From positions 1,574,854 to 1,638,853 of the forward strand of contig CM055102.1 of NCBI GenBank assembly GCA_029204225.1: a DNA stretch of 64,000 bases, written 5' to 3'. This document shows, piece after piece, positions 9,878 through 20,826 of the stretch. A program made the translations under genes and the position numbers. The notes below the pieces were generated by a model. The model was not told where the DNA came from. It saw nothing but the letters and a program-made list of their open reading frames with translations, and searched no databases. Numbering within the stretch: the stretch's first letter is position 1; each line of letters opens with the position of its first letter. The stretch comes from Diphasiastrum complanatum (taxonomy: Eukaryota > Streptophyta > Lycopodiopsida > Lycopodiales > Lycopodiaceae).

Positions 9878-10613
9878 TGTGATATTCACACATGTGGAGT
9901 GTCCACTAAGTGTGATTTAGATCTCCTAAGATATGTGAATGCACAATGATCAAGATTAGATTGAGATTCAAGATCTATCTCTCTCTCAAAGGCAAAAACA
10001 CACTACTACATGCATTTACTCGATACCAAAGCACAGACACACATGTGGGAAGTTGTACTTTCAAAAGATTAAGTATGGAAAAGACCTACTCTCAGGTGGA
10101 GAGAGAATGCAACCAATTGCTCTCGGGTAGAGAGAGAGAGCAAGTAAGCACTTAGATTCAAAATCAAGATTGATCTCCAAATTACTTAGCACCAAATGAG
10201 AAGTACAATGATACTAGTAGATCCACGAGCTAATCCAAACTCAAACATGATTGGACCTCATATTTACAATCTCTTAATCCTATTGGACCAATGATGCATC
10301 CACCTCTTGATTCTATTGGATCATTCTCAAGCATAGCTCAAATCCTATTGGACCATTGATGCTTCCATCTCTAAATTCTATTGGACCTCTTGAACTTTGA
10401 CTTGTCACTCATCAACCTTATTCAAAACACTTGTCAACAATCTATTTAGCTCAAGTTTCACCTCCTATACTACTTTGGCTCAATAGAGGCATTACATGTG
10501 GATTTGATCAATTTGCCATCTATGCCAATTTTGACCTTATTAACATTCTACACCAAGATGCTTGACATAGAAAAGTGTAAGACCCTACAACTAACATAGA
10601 TAACCTTTTTGCA
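9878..10613 (-). mobile_element. Cop2 3' LTR
   Basis: Aligns with 12640-13338; the minus strand ends ...TGTGAATATCACA at 9878. The inner boundary near 10613 is set by TGCAAAAAGG after the purine run AGGAAAAA. It contains paired CTCTC(A/G)GGT(G/A)GAGAGAG motifs about 45 bases apart, also present inverted in the copia LTR at 62596. Confidence 0.85.
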
Positions 10614-11559
10614 TTTTTCCTATGCTTGATGAAGGCACTCTTGCTCAAAGCCTTGGTGAGTAGATCGGCAATACAAGAGGATTTGTTGACATGCTTCAAA
10701 TAGATTTCTCTGGCAAGAGCTTGGGCCGAGATGTTGTCACATTTGATCATTGGTAGATCATCCTCCTTGATGCACTTTAGCTCCAATAACAATCTCTTGA
10801 TCCAAAGCACTTCTTTGGTAGTTGCGGTGAGTGCTTTGTACTTGGCCTCACATGAAGAAAGGGATATAGTATCTTGCTTGGAAAGCCAAGATATTAGATT
10901 TCCTCCAAGAAGTGTATGCACTAATGGACTTTCGATCCATCTTATCACTTGCAAAATCCAATTCGAGTAGCCAACAATAGATAAATATTCACTTTTGTAA
11001 AGTAGACCATAATCACAAGATGAAGATATATACCTTAGAATCCACTTGGCCATCTTCCAATGATGGATCTTGGGATGTTGCATAAATTGGCTCAGCTTGA
11101 GCACACAAAAGCTCAAGTCGGGCCTAGTGATGGTAAGCCAAATTAAGGAGCCTATAGGACTCCTAAAAAGTGTGATGTCCTCGAAGGATCTTTCATCACC
11201 TTTATTAGGATCTTTCACCATTTGCTCCATTGGAGTATCTATGCTCTTAGAATTTTCCATATGGAATTTTTCCAACATAGAAAGAGCAAATCTAGATTGA
11301 CATATAAAAACATAATCTTCATGAAAGTCAATCTCTAGGCCTAGTACGTAATGGATCTCTCCTAGATCTTGTATTTTAAACTCACTTCCAAGTGCTAGTT
11401 TTGTTTCTTCAACTAGCTTGATACAACTTCCACAAACAATAATGTCATCAACATAGATTAGAAGAATGACAATATTACTATCAACAAACTTTAGATACAT
11501 GGAAGGATCATAGTCACTAAGGACAAATCCTAGTGAGATAAGAAAATAGTTGAGTCTCT
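10614..11559 (-). pseudogene. Cop2 RT C-terminal half and RNase H
   Basis: Minus strand from 11559: MYLKFVDSN, IYVDDIIVCGS (YVDD catalytic box at 11455-11444), IQDLGEIHYVLGLEI, CQSRFALSMLEKF, TRPDLSFCVLKLSQFM, then RNase H with SWLSKQDTISLSSCEAKYKA, KCDNISAQALA and CIADLLTKALSKSAF. Between NISAQALA and EIYLKHVN about 24 residues (NPIFHARSKHIE region) are missing in frame. The RT N-terminal half with the first catalytic Asp is lost. Closest relative in the window is Cop4. Confidence 0.88.
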
Positions 11560-11560
11560 T

Positions 11561-11923
11561 ATTAGAGGAGTTCTAAATCCAAAAAAGACCCTTTGTAAAG
11601 ATTCTTTTTATATTTTTTCTCAATTTTTTCTTACACATGGACCAATCAAAACACTCAAATTCGAAATCTACGTAACGTAACTTTTTGAGTCCACACTAAA
11701 AATGGCATAACTTTTTAGTGGTAAGTCCGAATTTAGTAGAGTTTGGTGCATTGGAAAGTGCTCAACAAGGGCTTTCCAATTATATGTTAGATGACATACT
11801 TTTGAACTCTGATTAAAAATTTATGACAAGTCAAAGGTATTAGTGTTATAATATTTTAATAATACAAACTACGTCTTCCACGAATTCTTAAAGGGTCTTT
11901 TTGGAGCTCAAAACTCCTCTAAT
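11561..11923. mobile_element. MITE-like element with about 44-base terminal inverted repeats
   Basis: The left end ATTAGAGGAGTTCTAAATCC and the right end read on the other strand, ATTAGAGGAGTTTTGAGCTC, continue as inverted repeats through AAAAAGACCCTTT and AAGAATTC or a close variant. The interior is AT-rich, non-coding and holds a smaller hairpin around CACTAAAAA...TTTTTAGTG. If TA is counted as the duplication the ends start at GAGGAGTT, which would suit a mariner/Stowaway type, but the exact boundary is uncertain. It separates Cop2 RT from the Cop2 leader. Confidence 0.7.
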
Positions 11924-12626
11924 GAAAGTGAAATAAACTCAAATGATGAACAAAAAATGTTGTTACTCTCTCACTATAGGATCCAATAATGGTGTTCTAC
12001 CAACTCCTATGCAAGATCTTGCAACACGTGTGAAATACACTAAGAAATCAAATTTGACTCAAATACAATGATATTGCATGAAACAAAATGGCTAAGATCT
12101 CAAGACAATGCCTAGATCTCAAATACATGAGATTGACAAGCATATAATTATGATTAAGGATCAAACAAGCAATCTCTTGACCAAACCAAATGTCTCCACC
12201 CAGGTCTAGGTGCCCTACCTAACCCTCTTCAAAGGCTTATAACTCTTGATTGGCTCAACCAAATGGAATGAAACTGATTGCTACAAAAACTAGACAACAC
12301 TAGCTTTCAAACAAGCTATCTAGCAAGATTTTTGGATCAAACATGAAAGAGAACTCTCAAACTGAAATTGGATCTTCCTCACACGTGTCAGACCACCTAA
12401 TTACGTATAGTACCAAGTCAAACCCAATCAATGCCCTATTGATCTCTTTTGATCCAAGATTGAACAAGATATCTAGGAGAATGGGCCTAGTCACTTTCTA
12501 GCTCAATATTGATGCATAGATTTCTTAGAGTCATTACAAGATAGAAGAGTAGAAAAATAATGCTTGTTAAAAGGCATGTGGGAACTAGCCCCACTATCTA
12601 TCCACAATGCATGGTAACCTCAGGTA
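11924..12626 (-). other. Cop2 leader with a displaced protease scrap
   Basis: No gene. Minus-strand leader sequence resembling the one upstream of Cop4 gag (shared CCTATAGTGAGA near 11975 and 39917). Close to the primer site, 12600-12571 on the minus strand encodes WIDSGASSHM, the protease active site, placed upstream of the leader and not downstream of gag, which shows rearrangement. Confidence 0.6.
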
Positions 12627-12639
12627 GGCTCTGATACCA
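12627..12639 (-). other. Cop2 primer binding site (tRNA-Met)
   Basis: Minus-strand TGGTATCAGAGCC directly abuts the 5' LTR at 12640. Confidence 0.9.
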
Positions 12640-13338
12640 TGTGATATTCACACATGTGGAGTGTCCACTAAGTGTGATTTAGATCTCCTAAGATGTGTGA
12701 ATGCACAATGATCAAGATTAGATTGAGATTCAAGATCTATCTCACTCTCAAAGACAAAAACACACTACTACATGCATTTACTCAATACCAAAGCACATAC
12801 ACACGTGTGGGAAGTTGTACTTTCGAAAAACTAAGTATGGAAAAGGCCAAATTTTGGGTAGAGAGAGAATGCAACCAATTGCTCTCGGGTAGAGAGAGAA
12901 AGCAAGTAAGCACTTAGATTCAAAATCAAGATTGATCTCCAAATTACTTAGCACCAAATGAGAAGTACAATGACACTAGTAGATCCGCGAGTTAATCCAA
13001 ACTCAAACATGATTGGACCTCATATTTACAACCTCTTAGTCCTATTGGACCAATGATGCATCCACCTCTTAATTCTATTGGATTATTCTCAAGCATAACT
13101 CAAATCCTATTGGACCATTGATGCTTCCACCTCTAAATCAGCCTAAATCAAAATACTTGTCAACAATCTATTTAGCTCGAGTTTCACCTCCACTACTTTG
13201 GCTCAATAGAGTCATTACATGTGGATTTGATCAATTTGCCATCTATGCCAATTTTGACCCTATCAACATTCACACCAAGATGCTTGACATAGAAAAGTGT
13301 AAGACCCCTACAACTAGCATAGATAGCTTTTTTTCACA
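12640..13338 (-). mobile_element. Cop2 5' LTR (699 bases)
   Basis: On the minus strand starts TGTGAAAAAAAGC and ends TGTGAATATCACA. It is shorter than the 3' LTR because of a deletion near 13135. It carries CACACGTGTG at 12800-12809; the 3' LTR has CACACATGTGG at that site. Confidence 0.88.
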
Positions 13339-13743
13339 CTTGTTATGTACACATTCCTTTAGAAGTAAGGAAGAAGGAAGATGCTACTTCATTCAAAGGC
13401 ATCTTTGTTGGTTATAGTGAAAATAGTAAAGCTTATAGGATATTTGATCCTATGTCCAAGAAAGTTGTTGTAAGAAGAGATGTGCTTTTTGATGAATCTC
13501 ACAATATCAAAGAGAAGAGAAGATCAACAAGGATGAGGGCCAAGCCATATTGGCTCACTTACATTGACAAAGGGAAACAAAGGGAAGATTCTCAATTACA
13601 CACGTCTGATTCTTTCTTGACTACTATGCTTGAAGAACCAACTTGTTCTGAAGAAGCAATTAAGTCTCAAAGTTGGAAGAATGTTATGCAAGTTGAGTTT
13701 GATGCCTTTTTGGAAAATCAAACTTGGGATCTTGTTGATCTAC
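13339..13743 (+). pseudogene. copia integrase C-terminal and pre-RT region, plus strand, 3' part
   Basis: Continues the chain broken at 9877: frame reads VRKKEDATSFKGIFVGYSEN, YRIFDPMSKKVVVRRDVLFDES, a basic stretch RRSTRMRAKP, and the pre-RT block KSQSWKNVMQVEFDAFLENQ, WDLVDLPHG. Removing Cop2 and one CTTGT joins the two parts except for a one-base loss in a T run just before the site. The copia sequence ends abruptly at about 13743, where repeat R2 starts, so RT is missing. Confidence 0.88.
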
Positions 13744-14462
13744 CCCATGGATGTTGTTGCACAGTCTGTATATTTACATGTAAAACAAGATAGGCAAAAA
13801 ATGCGACTATCTGCATAAATACAAGTAAATTTTCACAGGCGAAAAAGGCGAAAAAGATGACACTGTATTTTTACACGTGATTTGTGACAGGCGAAAAAGA
13901 CGACACTGTCCTACAAATGACGAAGGTGCTCTAATGGAAAAGCAAAGGTACCCTGTAAATCAAATTTTAAGGCATTTGTCAGAGTATTGCATTTTTTACA
14001 TCTTCACCAATGTTCATTTCAGCGAAGGCTGACATCGCGGCCTTCTCATGCTCATCTCATGCAACTGTGCAATCAGATTTGACAATGACAGTAGCCACCC
14101 ACGATCTCTTACAGAGAGCACATCCACCTTTGTACTTTCTTCATTTGTTGTTGTACTATATCAACAAGGTTAATATAGATTTTGTAGTAAATAATGTCGA
14201 ACCCACAGAGGACAATGTTAGAAAGTTATGTATTTGGTACAATTTATGATTTATTTCGAGTGAAGTGGCTCTGGGCGTTATTCTGGTTGTCAACAGACAT
14301 TAGAAAGTAACCAATATTACTTGTGTTGGGGTGTGTAGTGTTAATAAATCCAGAACAACAGCCTTGTCTCTATCAAATCGAATGAAATGCGTTCTACAGG
14401 TGAGATGTTATCAAAGTAGTACAACAGTACTACATAAGAAAAATAATGCTGTATTTTTCTTA
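13744..14462. repeat. dispersed repeat R, copy 2 (R2)
   Basis: About 720 bases beginning TGTTGTTGCACAGTCTG. It matches R3 over about 635 bases and R1 over about 420. Past the R1-homologous part it holds GTTAATATAGATTTTGT, ACCCACAGAGGACA and TTGTGTTGGGGTGTGTAG. Its last 60 bases include a perfect hairpin GTAGTAC...GTACTAC (14416-14433). No coding frame is shared among the copies. Confidence 0.8.
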
Positions 14463-15100
14463 TGTTGTCGCACAGTCTGTATATTTATATGTATAACAAG
14501 ATAGACAAAAACGCGACTATCTACATAAATACAAGTAAATTTTCACAGGCAAAAAAGGCACAAATGATGACACTGTATTTTTAAACGTGACTTGTGACAA
14601 GCGAAAAAGACGACACTGTCCTAAAAATTACGAAGGTGCCTTATGAAAAAGCAAAGGTACCTTGTAAATCAAATTTTAAGGCATTTGTCAGAGTATTGCA
14701 TTTTTTACATCTTCACCAACGTTCATTTTTTGTCATGACGTCGCGGCCTTCTCATGCTCATCCCATGCAACTGTGCAATCAGATTTGACAACGACAGTAG
14801 CCACCCACGATCTCTTATAGACAGCACATCCACCTTTGTACTTCCTTCATTTGCTGTCGTACTATATCAACAAGGTTAATATAGATTTTGTCATAAATAA
14901 TGTCGAACCCACAGAGGACAGCGTTAGAAAGTTGTGTATTTGGTACAATTTATGATTTATTTTGAGTGAAGTGGCTTCGGGCATTATTCTGGTTGTCAAC
15001 AAACATTAGAAAGTAACCAGTATTACTTGTGTTGGGGTGTGTAGTGTTAATAATTCCAGAACAACAGCCTTGCCTCTATCAAATCGAATGAAATGCTCGA
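14463..15100. repeat. dispersed repeat R, copy 3 (R3), tandem to R2
   Basis: Starts TGTTGTCGCACAGTCTG and follows R2 through TCAAATCGAATGAAATGC. It diverges from R2 after 15098. Substitutions are scattered over the whole length, so the tandem arrangement is old. Class unknown. Confidence 0.8.
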
Positions 15101-16345
15101 GTATTTGTGGTTGTGCAGACAATTAATTAATCGTGTTTGCAAACTGTTCGTTTCTAGATAGAAGTCCTCAACAACTTAAGTCCAAGGTTATGGTTAAAGA
15201 ACACAAATAGTTCTAGAGCACGTTAGAAACTTATGTCAATTACAATCAGGAACACAGATCAAAGACTCAATTCTTCAAACATGGACTGTCATCTCAAATG
15301 TATACATACAGTTTTATTCAATGATCATGCTAGACTGACCAAATGTAGACGTTATTCGAGTGCCGAAAAAAAAGTATTCATGACAGACAAATAAAATGAT
15401 TTTAAGACAATTCCTTGGAGCATATTTACAGATACACAACAAACGACTGTAATGCGCTAGAGAGTCTATCTGATCAGAGAGTAATTCATGTAATGCGTTA
15501 GAGATTGCTAGTAGACTCGGGATCACTCACACTCAACAGTGCGGAGAACAGAGATGAGGGAGAATAACCCTCAACACTCTATTCACTTCTTCAACCTCTT
15601 ACAAATACATAAACTCTTCTCTCTCGATGATTGAGACTGAAGCATGTGATTAATATATGTTCTATGAGACGAACAAACACACCTCTAAAACAACAGGTGC
15701 GTCGCTCTCGTGAAAAGGTCTAGTTACCAATTAGGTTGAGTATATGTTCAATTATACCATAAGAGGTATAATTAACTAAGAGTTAAAATTACTCTAGTTT
15801 AACATGTCGATTCATATTTAGCTGTTTCACGTGGATGACCTAGTAAAGGCTATCCAAGACAATGTTTTCCCTTTTAAAGGCCTTGCCCTTAAATACAAGG
15901 CAAGTACTTAGGAGATATATTCTCGAAAAATGACTTAGGCCCCTTCATGATTTATATTTATCCAGCTCATATCTTCATTTTCGAGTATATCATGCCATAT
16001 TTAGGTTGATATTCAATATTTAACGATTTCATGGCATCACATATCCTCTTCCTCAAATGTGAAACGTCCTCATAAACATATAATCTTTATTTTGAGGATC
16101 ATTCGTGAAACATTATGTTTTTCAGATATTCGTTAAGGCGAAAAGATATTTCTTCATATGATATTTCCTTTAGATATTTCTTGGGCTAGAGAATATGTGC
16201 CTTGCTGTGTCTTTGAATTAAATAGGTTGATTTGATTTGATCTTTGAATTATTGATGAGCAAACTTCAAAACATCTTCAAAACCTCAAAGATCTTGATTC
16301 AGCATCTCATAGAAACATCACCACGACATAGGCAAGAATGAATAT
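15101..16345. other. no gene; possible 3' LTR remains of Gyp1
   Basis: AT-rich, no coding frame above background and no homology seen elsewhere in the window. By position it lies downstream of the minus-strand coiled-coil ORF of Gyp1, where a 3' LTR is expected, but no TG/CA ends or partner LTR could be fixed. Confidence 0.4.
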
Positions 16346-18200
16346 TCACGAAGGATTCAATTCTTCATGTAGTTTTTGGGCTAACTCCAAATTTTGTTGA
16401 GCCTCATACAACATCAAGATTTCCTTTGATTGCATATAACGGCCAACTAGTAGGTTGCCGAATTCTTCAAGCTTAACCGAGAGCAATGTTCCATCAAATA
16501 GCTCTTGAGTTAACTTTACATCTCCATCTGAATCACTACAGTGTGATTTCTTCACAATAGCGAGGTGAAAATCTTATAAAAGAACTTTTAACATAAAGAT
16601 TTTGGAAAAAAAACAATGTCTGCTGCAAAAGTTCCAAACTGCCAAAATGAATATGTACAAAATTGCTTATAACGAAGTGACTTCCTTCGATCTTGCAGAT
16701 TGTGTCGAATTTTTGCAAAATAATCAACAAGGTTTCGTTCCCAATCCACATAAAGACTGAAAAGTTCAGGATAGGCCATATTTACATTGATCAACAAATA
16801 TGCATCATCAAAGGTGCCTAAATCCACAACACCTTTTGGTTTGTACAATTGAAACTGTGACTTCCGCTTCCGAAAATGTTGCTTATTGTCTTCATTTTGC
16901 AAAATTGAAGACAATAAGAGCCTATGTATAACTCAACTGAACCGAAAGGCACAACTTGGAATTTTCCCTGAATTATGCCCCAACAGAAACATCCTTTCTG
17001 CTCGATAAATAATTGGGCCCATAACTAGAGAAAGTTGTCCTTTTTCCATGGTGTCTTCCAGTCATCGAAGGCGATGCCTACTACGCCTGGTAGCATCATG
17101 TAATCCACACGCCATTGTGATTCAATGTTAAATGCTTGTGGACACCACTTTCAGAATCGATCAACAAATCCATTGAATCTTTCAGCACATACCTTCGACT
17201 GGTTTCGACGTGGTCGCTTTGCTTGAGTAGCTGCTATTGCCAAATCCTGAGTTTGCAACTCAGTAGCTAACTTCTGGTCTTCTAGCTACTGCTTGAAATC
17301 TGACAACTCTTGTTTGAGCTTGTCGATCTTCGCTATTGCCTCCAAATACTCTGGATGGTTGGTGACTCCCGAGCAGACAGGCACAACTTGAAGTTGTTGT
17401 GTCAGATCATCAATTTTCAGCAGGGCCTGTACATATTCGTTGTGAGAGTCTAGCCCATTGCAAGTTTGGCTGGCTTCAATAGACAACTCCTTCAACTCAG
17501 CCAACTCTTCTTCGACTAGCGCCTTTGCATGTCGAGCGGTTGCAAAAACTCGACTCAAAATTTTTTGAGCATCTGGCCTAAGAGCTGGTTCAGTTTCGAG
17601 AGGTCTATTGTGATACAGCCTGCATTGCTACACAATGTAGCTTCTACCTTTATTCTTGTTTTTCGCTCCTCCTGCAAATGTTTCTGGAGAGCGACATTGT
17701 GTTTATTTGCATCCAACAGTTGTTTTTTTAAAAAAATCAATATTAGTCCAATAATTGACAAACTTGGTCTCAATCGTCTTATTGACTTTCTTCAAAGAAT
17801 CAGCTTTGTTGATTGCAGTCTGAAGCTGTGTTTTGAGGGAACGATTTTGTTCAATCAATTGAGTGTTATCTGATTCGAGTGAGTCGATCTTCTCATACGA
17901 CTCCTTAAGAGAGTCTTGAAACTTTCGCTCTACTTCTATCAGGTCCAAAATGTTCTTCTGATTGTGTTGATCAAATTCATATATCTCAGCTACTAGATTC
18001 TTGGCTCTGCTGGTCATGAATGTGAACCACCAGAGCTGGTTCTCAGGTTCATCCTCTTGGTTGTCCATTGCCCTAGTGTCTTCTACTGCAGCTGCTCGAG
18101 CCCTATCTGAAGTGCCGGACTGAGTTCCATCTTCATCCAAGGTGCTTGAACTCTTCATCTGCTTCTGTGAGGTTGAAGCAAAGGCTGGCTTCGATGAATC
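16346..18200 (-). pseudogene. coiled-coil ORF A, downstream of Gyp1 integrase, broken
   Basis: Minus strand, several frames. 18158-17703 encodes an acidic start then heptad-rich coiled coil (LIEVERKFQDSLKESYEKID, LIEQNRSLKTQLQTAINKAD). A frameshift at about 17740 leads to LQKHLQEERKTRIKVE, and another at about 17557 to 17286, KALVEEELAELKELSIEA and LKIDDLTQQLQ. A basic KRPRRNQ follows near 17220. 16914-16588 and 16555-16346 give further pieces (FSLYVDWERNLVDYFAKI, YEAQQNLELAQKLHEEL). Function unknown. The frame upstream runs in from truncated integrase without a clear gap. Architecture resembles ORFs B and C (acidic region, long coiled coil, C-terminal domain), but I see no convincing residue-level match to their C-terminal block. 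Confidence 0.6.
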
Positions 18201-18850
18201 TGCAAAAGCAGTTCCATCTTCTGCTTCAATGTCCTTTGTAGCATAATCCGTTGCAACAAGAATATAACGACACTTCGTATGTCAAGTCACATGTTTGATT
18301 GGACCGACAAAGTCAATCTCCCACTTCTCAAATTGTGCAAGAGGCAAGATTGGTATCAACGGCCAATTCATTGCTTTTGTTGGCTTACCAGATCTGTGGC
18401 ATGGATCACACGAACGAATATAATTCTATACATCCTTGAACATAGTTGGCCACTAGTACTTGGCAGTCAATATTTTATTAACAATATTCTTTAAAGCAAA
18501 GTGTCCTCCAACATCCTCTGAATGTAAGGCTTGTACAACCTTTTTAATATCTGTTGTTTTAAGCCATCTTCTTAGTTGATGATCAACACCAAGCTTGTAC
18601 AGGACATTGTTAATAATCGTATAAGGTGCTACCTTATATTGAAAAACTGTCTTTTTCTCAAAATCATAACCATCTGGATATATCTGATCCTTGAGATAAG
18701 TAATGATATCGGAATATAACAAATTTGTAGATGAAATTTCAAATAGATTTTCGTTTGGAAAATCATTATTAATTGGTTTTTCAGTTTTTCTCGTGCTGAG
18801 TCGCGATAGATAATCAACATTTGTATGATATTTTCCTTGGTGAAGTTCTA
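18201..18850 (-). pseudogene. Gyp1 integrase N-terminal half
   Basis: Minus strand 18722 onward: a YKLGVDHQLRRWL lead, then the HHCC zinc site (LHSEDVGGHFALK ... CDPCHR) and LPLAQFEKWEIDFVGPIKHV with the first catalytic Asp, then ILVATDYATKDIEAE. Immediately afterwards the sequence turns into the coiled-coil ORF, so the second Asp and Glu of the DDE core are absent. Stops occur after FKDV and after IKHVT. Homologous to the Gyp2 integrase at 34766-35353. Confidence 0.8.
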
Positions 18851-19540
18851 CTTGATAAGTGAATTCCTACAGAAGTAGAACCCATCGACCAATTCGTCTT
18901 GATAAATCTGGTTCATTCACAATATACTTTAGAGCATAATATCAACATGAAAAATGAAAGCATATCCTAGCAAATAATGCCGAAATTTCTTAGCAGTAAA
19001 AATCATTTCGAGTGCTTCCCTTTCCGTAGTCGAATAATTCTTCTCCGAGGCACTGAGTTGTCAACTTGTATAGTATATGGGATGATCTTTCTTCTGATCA
19101 TCCTTCTAGTTGATACAGACGCCAATAGCAAATGCAGAAACATCAACATAACTATGAAATAAATTAGCCCAGTTGGGTGGTATCAAAATAGGAGCACTGA
19201 TCAATCTCTGCTTAAGTTCTTCGAACGCTTTCTGCTGTTCATTCGTCCACAAGTATTCCACTTGTTTCTTGAGTAAATGCGTAAGAGAAGCAGCAATAGA
19301 AGCATGATTTTGGATAAATCTTCGATAATAGCCGACATGTCCTAAAAAAACTCTTAGTTCACGTAGATTGGTTGGTATTTGGAGGTTCTTTATAAGCTCA
19401 ACTTTATCTTTATCGACTTCTATTCCTCTGTTTGATATTCTGTTTCCAAGTAAAATTCCTTCTTTCATACCAAAAAAATATTTTTCCGGATAAAGGGATA
19501 AACAAGTATCTCGACACCATTGCAATTTAAGTTTAAGCTT
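18851..19540 (-). pseudogene. Gyp1 RT thumb and RNase H, decayed
   Basis: Frame 19525-19106 reads GMKEGILLGNRISNRGIEVD, NLRELRVFLGHVGYYRRFIQ and LFHSYVDVSAFAIGV (RNase H first Asp). Beyond a stop at 19106 further pieces remain: YIVNEPDLSRRIGRWVLLL near 18900. It is degenerate with frameshifts, paralleling Gyp2 at 33990-34640. Confidence 0.78.
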
Positions 19541-19990
19541 CTATAGATGTGTCTTTATATCACTATATACATAAAAATCATCAATGAAGATTTCAAGAAA
19601 AGTTCTTAGGAAGACAGCAAAAATTAACATCATGATTCGCTGAAAAGTCGCTGGTGCATTGCAAAGACTAAAGGGCATTTTGTTGTAGGCATAAGTGCCC
19701 CAATCCGTAGTAAAGGTGGTCTTTGAATGATCCTCCTTTCTCACTCCAACCTGATTATAACCAGAAAAATCGTCACAAAAACTGTAACGAGCAACCTGAT
19801 CTAAGATAGAATCAGTGAAGGGCAGAGGATGATGATTGTGACAGCATTGAGCTTGCGGAAATCTTGGTATATTCGTATTTTGTCAGTCTTCTTCTTTGGA
19901 ACAACAACAATGGGTGAAACCCATTCACTACTTAAGACGGGATAGATAATGCCTACCTACCTCAAGGTGCTTGTTGAGTTCGTCCTTAAC
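19541..19990 (-). pseudogene. Gyp1 reverse transcriptase palm
   Basis: Minus strand: WVSPIVVVPKKK and IYQDFRKLNAV around 19930-19850, then 19744-19541 with HSKTTFTTDWGTYAYNKMPF, LCNAPATFQRIMM and FIDDFYVYSD, the gypsy catalytic box (F-x-DD). Frame breaks lie between these blocks. Same lineage as Gyp2 RT. Confidence 0.82.
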
Positions 19991-20826
19991 CATGAGGGAG
20001 TACTTTGGATTGAGACGATACTGTCTTTGTCGAATAGGTACAACATCTTCTTTAAGATCAATACAGTGCTCTCCGAATTCTGCAGGTATACCTTTCACAT
20101 CGTCGAGCGACCAGACCAAAACATCTTGGTACTCCTTCAACAATTCGGTGAATTCAGCTAATCCCGATTCTCCAATTGACTTTGAAACATGCACAAATCT
20201 ACCAGGTGCAAGTTCAATTAGTTCAGTAGAATCTGGTAGAATGATACCTTTTGTCATACTGACCTTGGTATGGCCATAAATTTCACGCATGGTTGACTCT
20301 ATAGATGTATTCTTGTCGTCAGTCTGGTTCTTATTACCAAATTCATGTGCAGATTTGTCACTCGAATCACTATCAGATTCTTTAGAGTTCGTATTTGCAA
20401 CTTTAATTTCTTCATTCAAAACATCCACTTCAGCGTTGCAGGCATCGAAGAATTCTTCTCCGTTAGTATTCTCATAGCATTTGAAATATTGCACTTCGAT
20501 GTCAGATGCATTGGAAAAAAATTTTAAGGCATAAGAAGAATCTTCTGAGGTAAAACTGGTGTCAAACAAAGGAGTTTCACCTTTATATTTGTCACGACTC
20601 CAAGTGATTATTTGTTTTGATGGCTTACCTCGATTATTGGTCTCACCAGTCTGAAATCTCAACTCTTTGGATTTCCAATGAACACTTGCGTTTGATTGAT
20701 AAAGCTAGGGCCGTCCAATTAGCACAGAATAAGATGACAAACCAAGTGGTTTGATAACTATAAAATTCATTGTGAAAGGCTTGGCTTGAATGTAGACAGT
20801 GACATCTCTCAGCACTAGCTAATACT
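19991..20826 (-). pseudogene. Gyp1 protease end and protease-RT linker
   Basis: 20826-20663 on the minus strand holds the last part of the aspartic protease (TVYIQAKPF, LSSYSVLIGRP, a TAG for Trp, then LYQSNASVHWKSKE). The open frame 20662-19928 follows with GKPSKQIITWSRDKYKGETP, an acidic Ser-rich stretch, then RFVHVSKSIGESG, QDVLVWSLDDVKGIPAEFGE and QYRLNPKYSLMVKDEL, the RT entry. The protease active site itself is deleted. The WSRDKYKGETP segment matches WEKDKYEGETP after the first Gyp2 protease. Confidence 0.8.

Larger units (their letters stand above)
9878..13338 (-). mobile_element. Cop2: internally deleted copia element, minus strand
   Basis: 3,461-base insertion with target duplication CTTGT (9873-9877 and 13339-13343), two LTRs and a tRNA-Met primer site. 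It keeps the RT C-terminal half and RNase H but has lost gag, most of protease, integrase and the RT N-terminus. A MITE-like insert lies exactly at the deletion point. LTRs differ more than in Cop1, including an indel of about 40 bases, so it is older. It splits the plus-strand copia integrase of 8586-13743. Confidence 0.9.

Noticed and set aside
16529-17873. Plus ORF 17529-17873 and minus 16536-16751 as separate genes
   Set aside because: Both are alternative frames of the broken coiled-coil ORF A.
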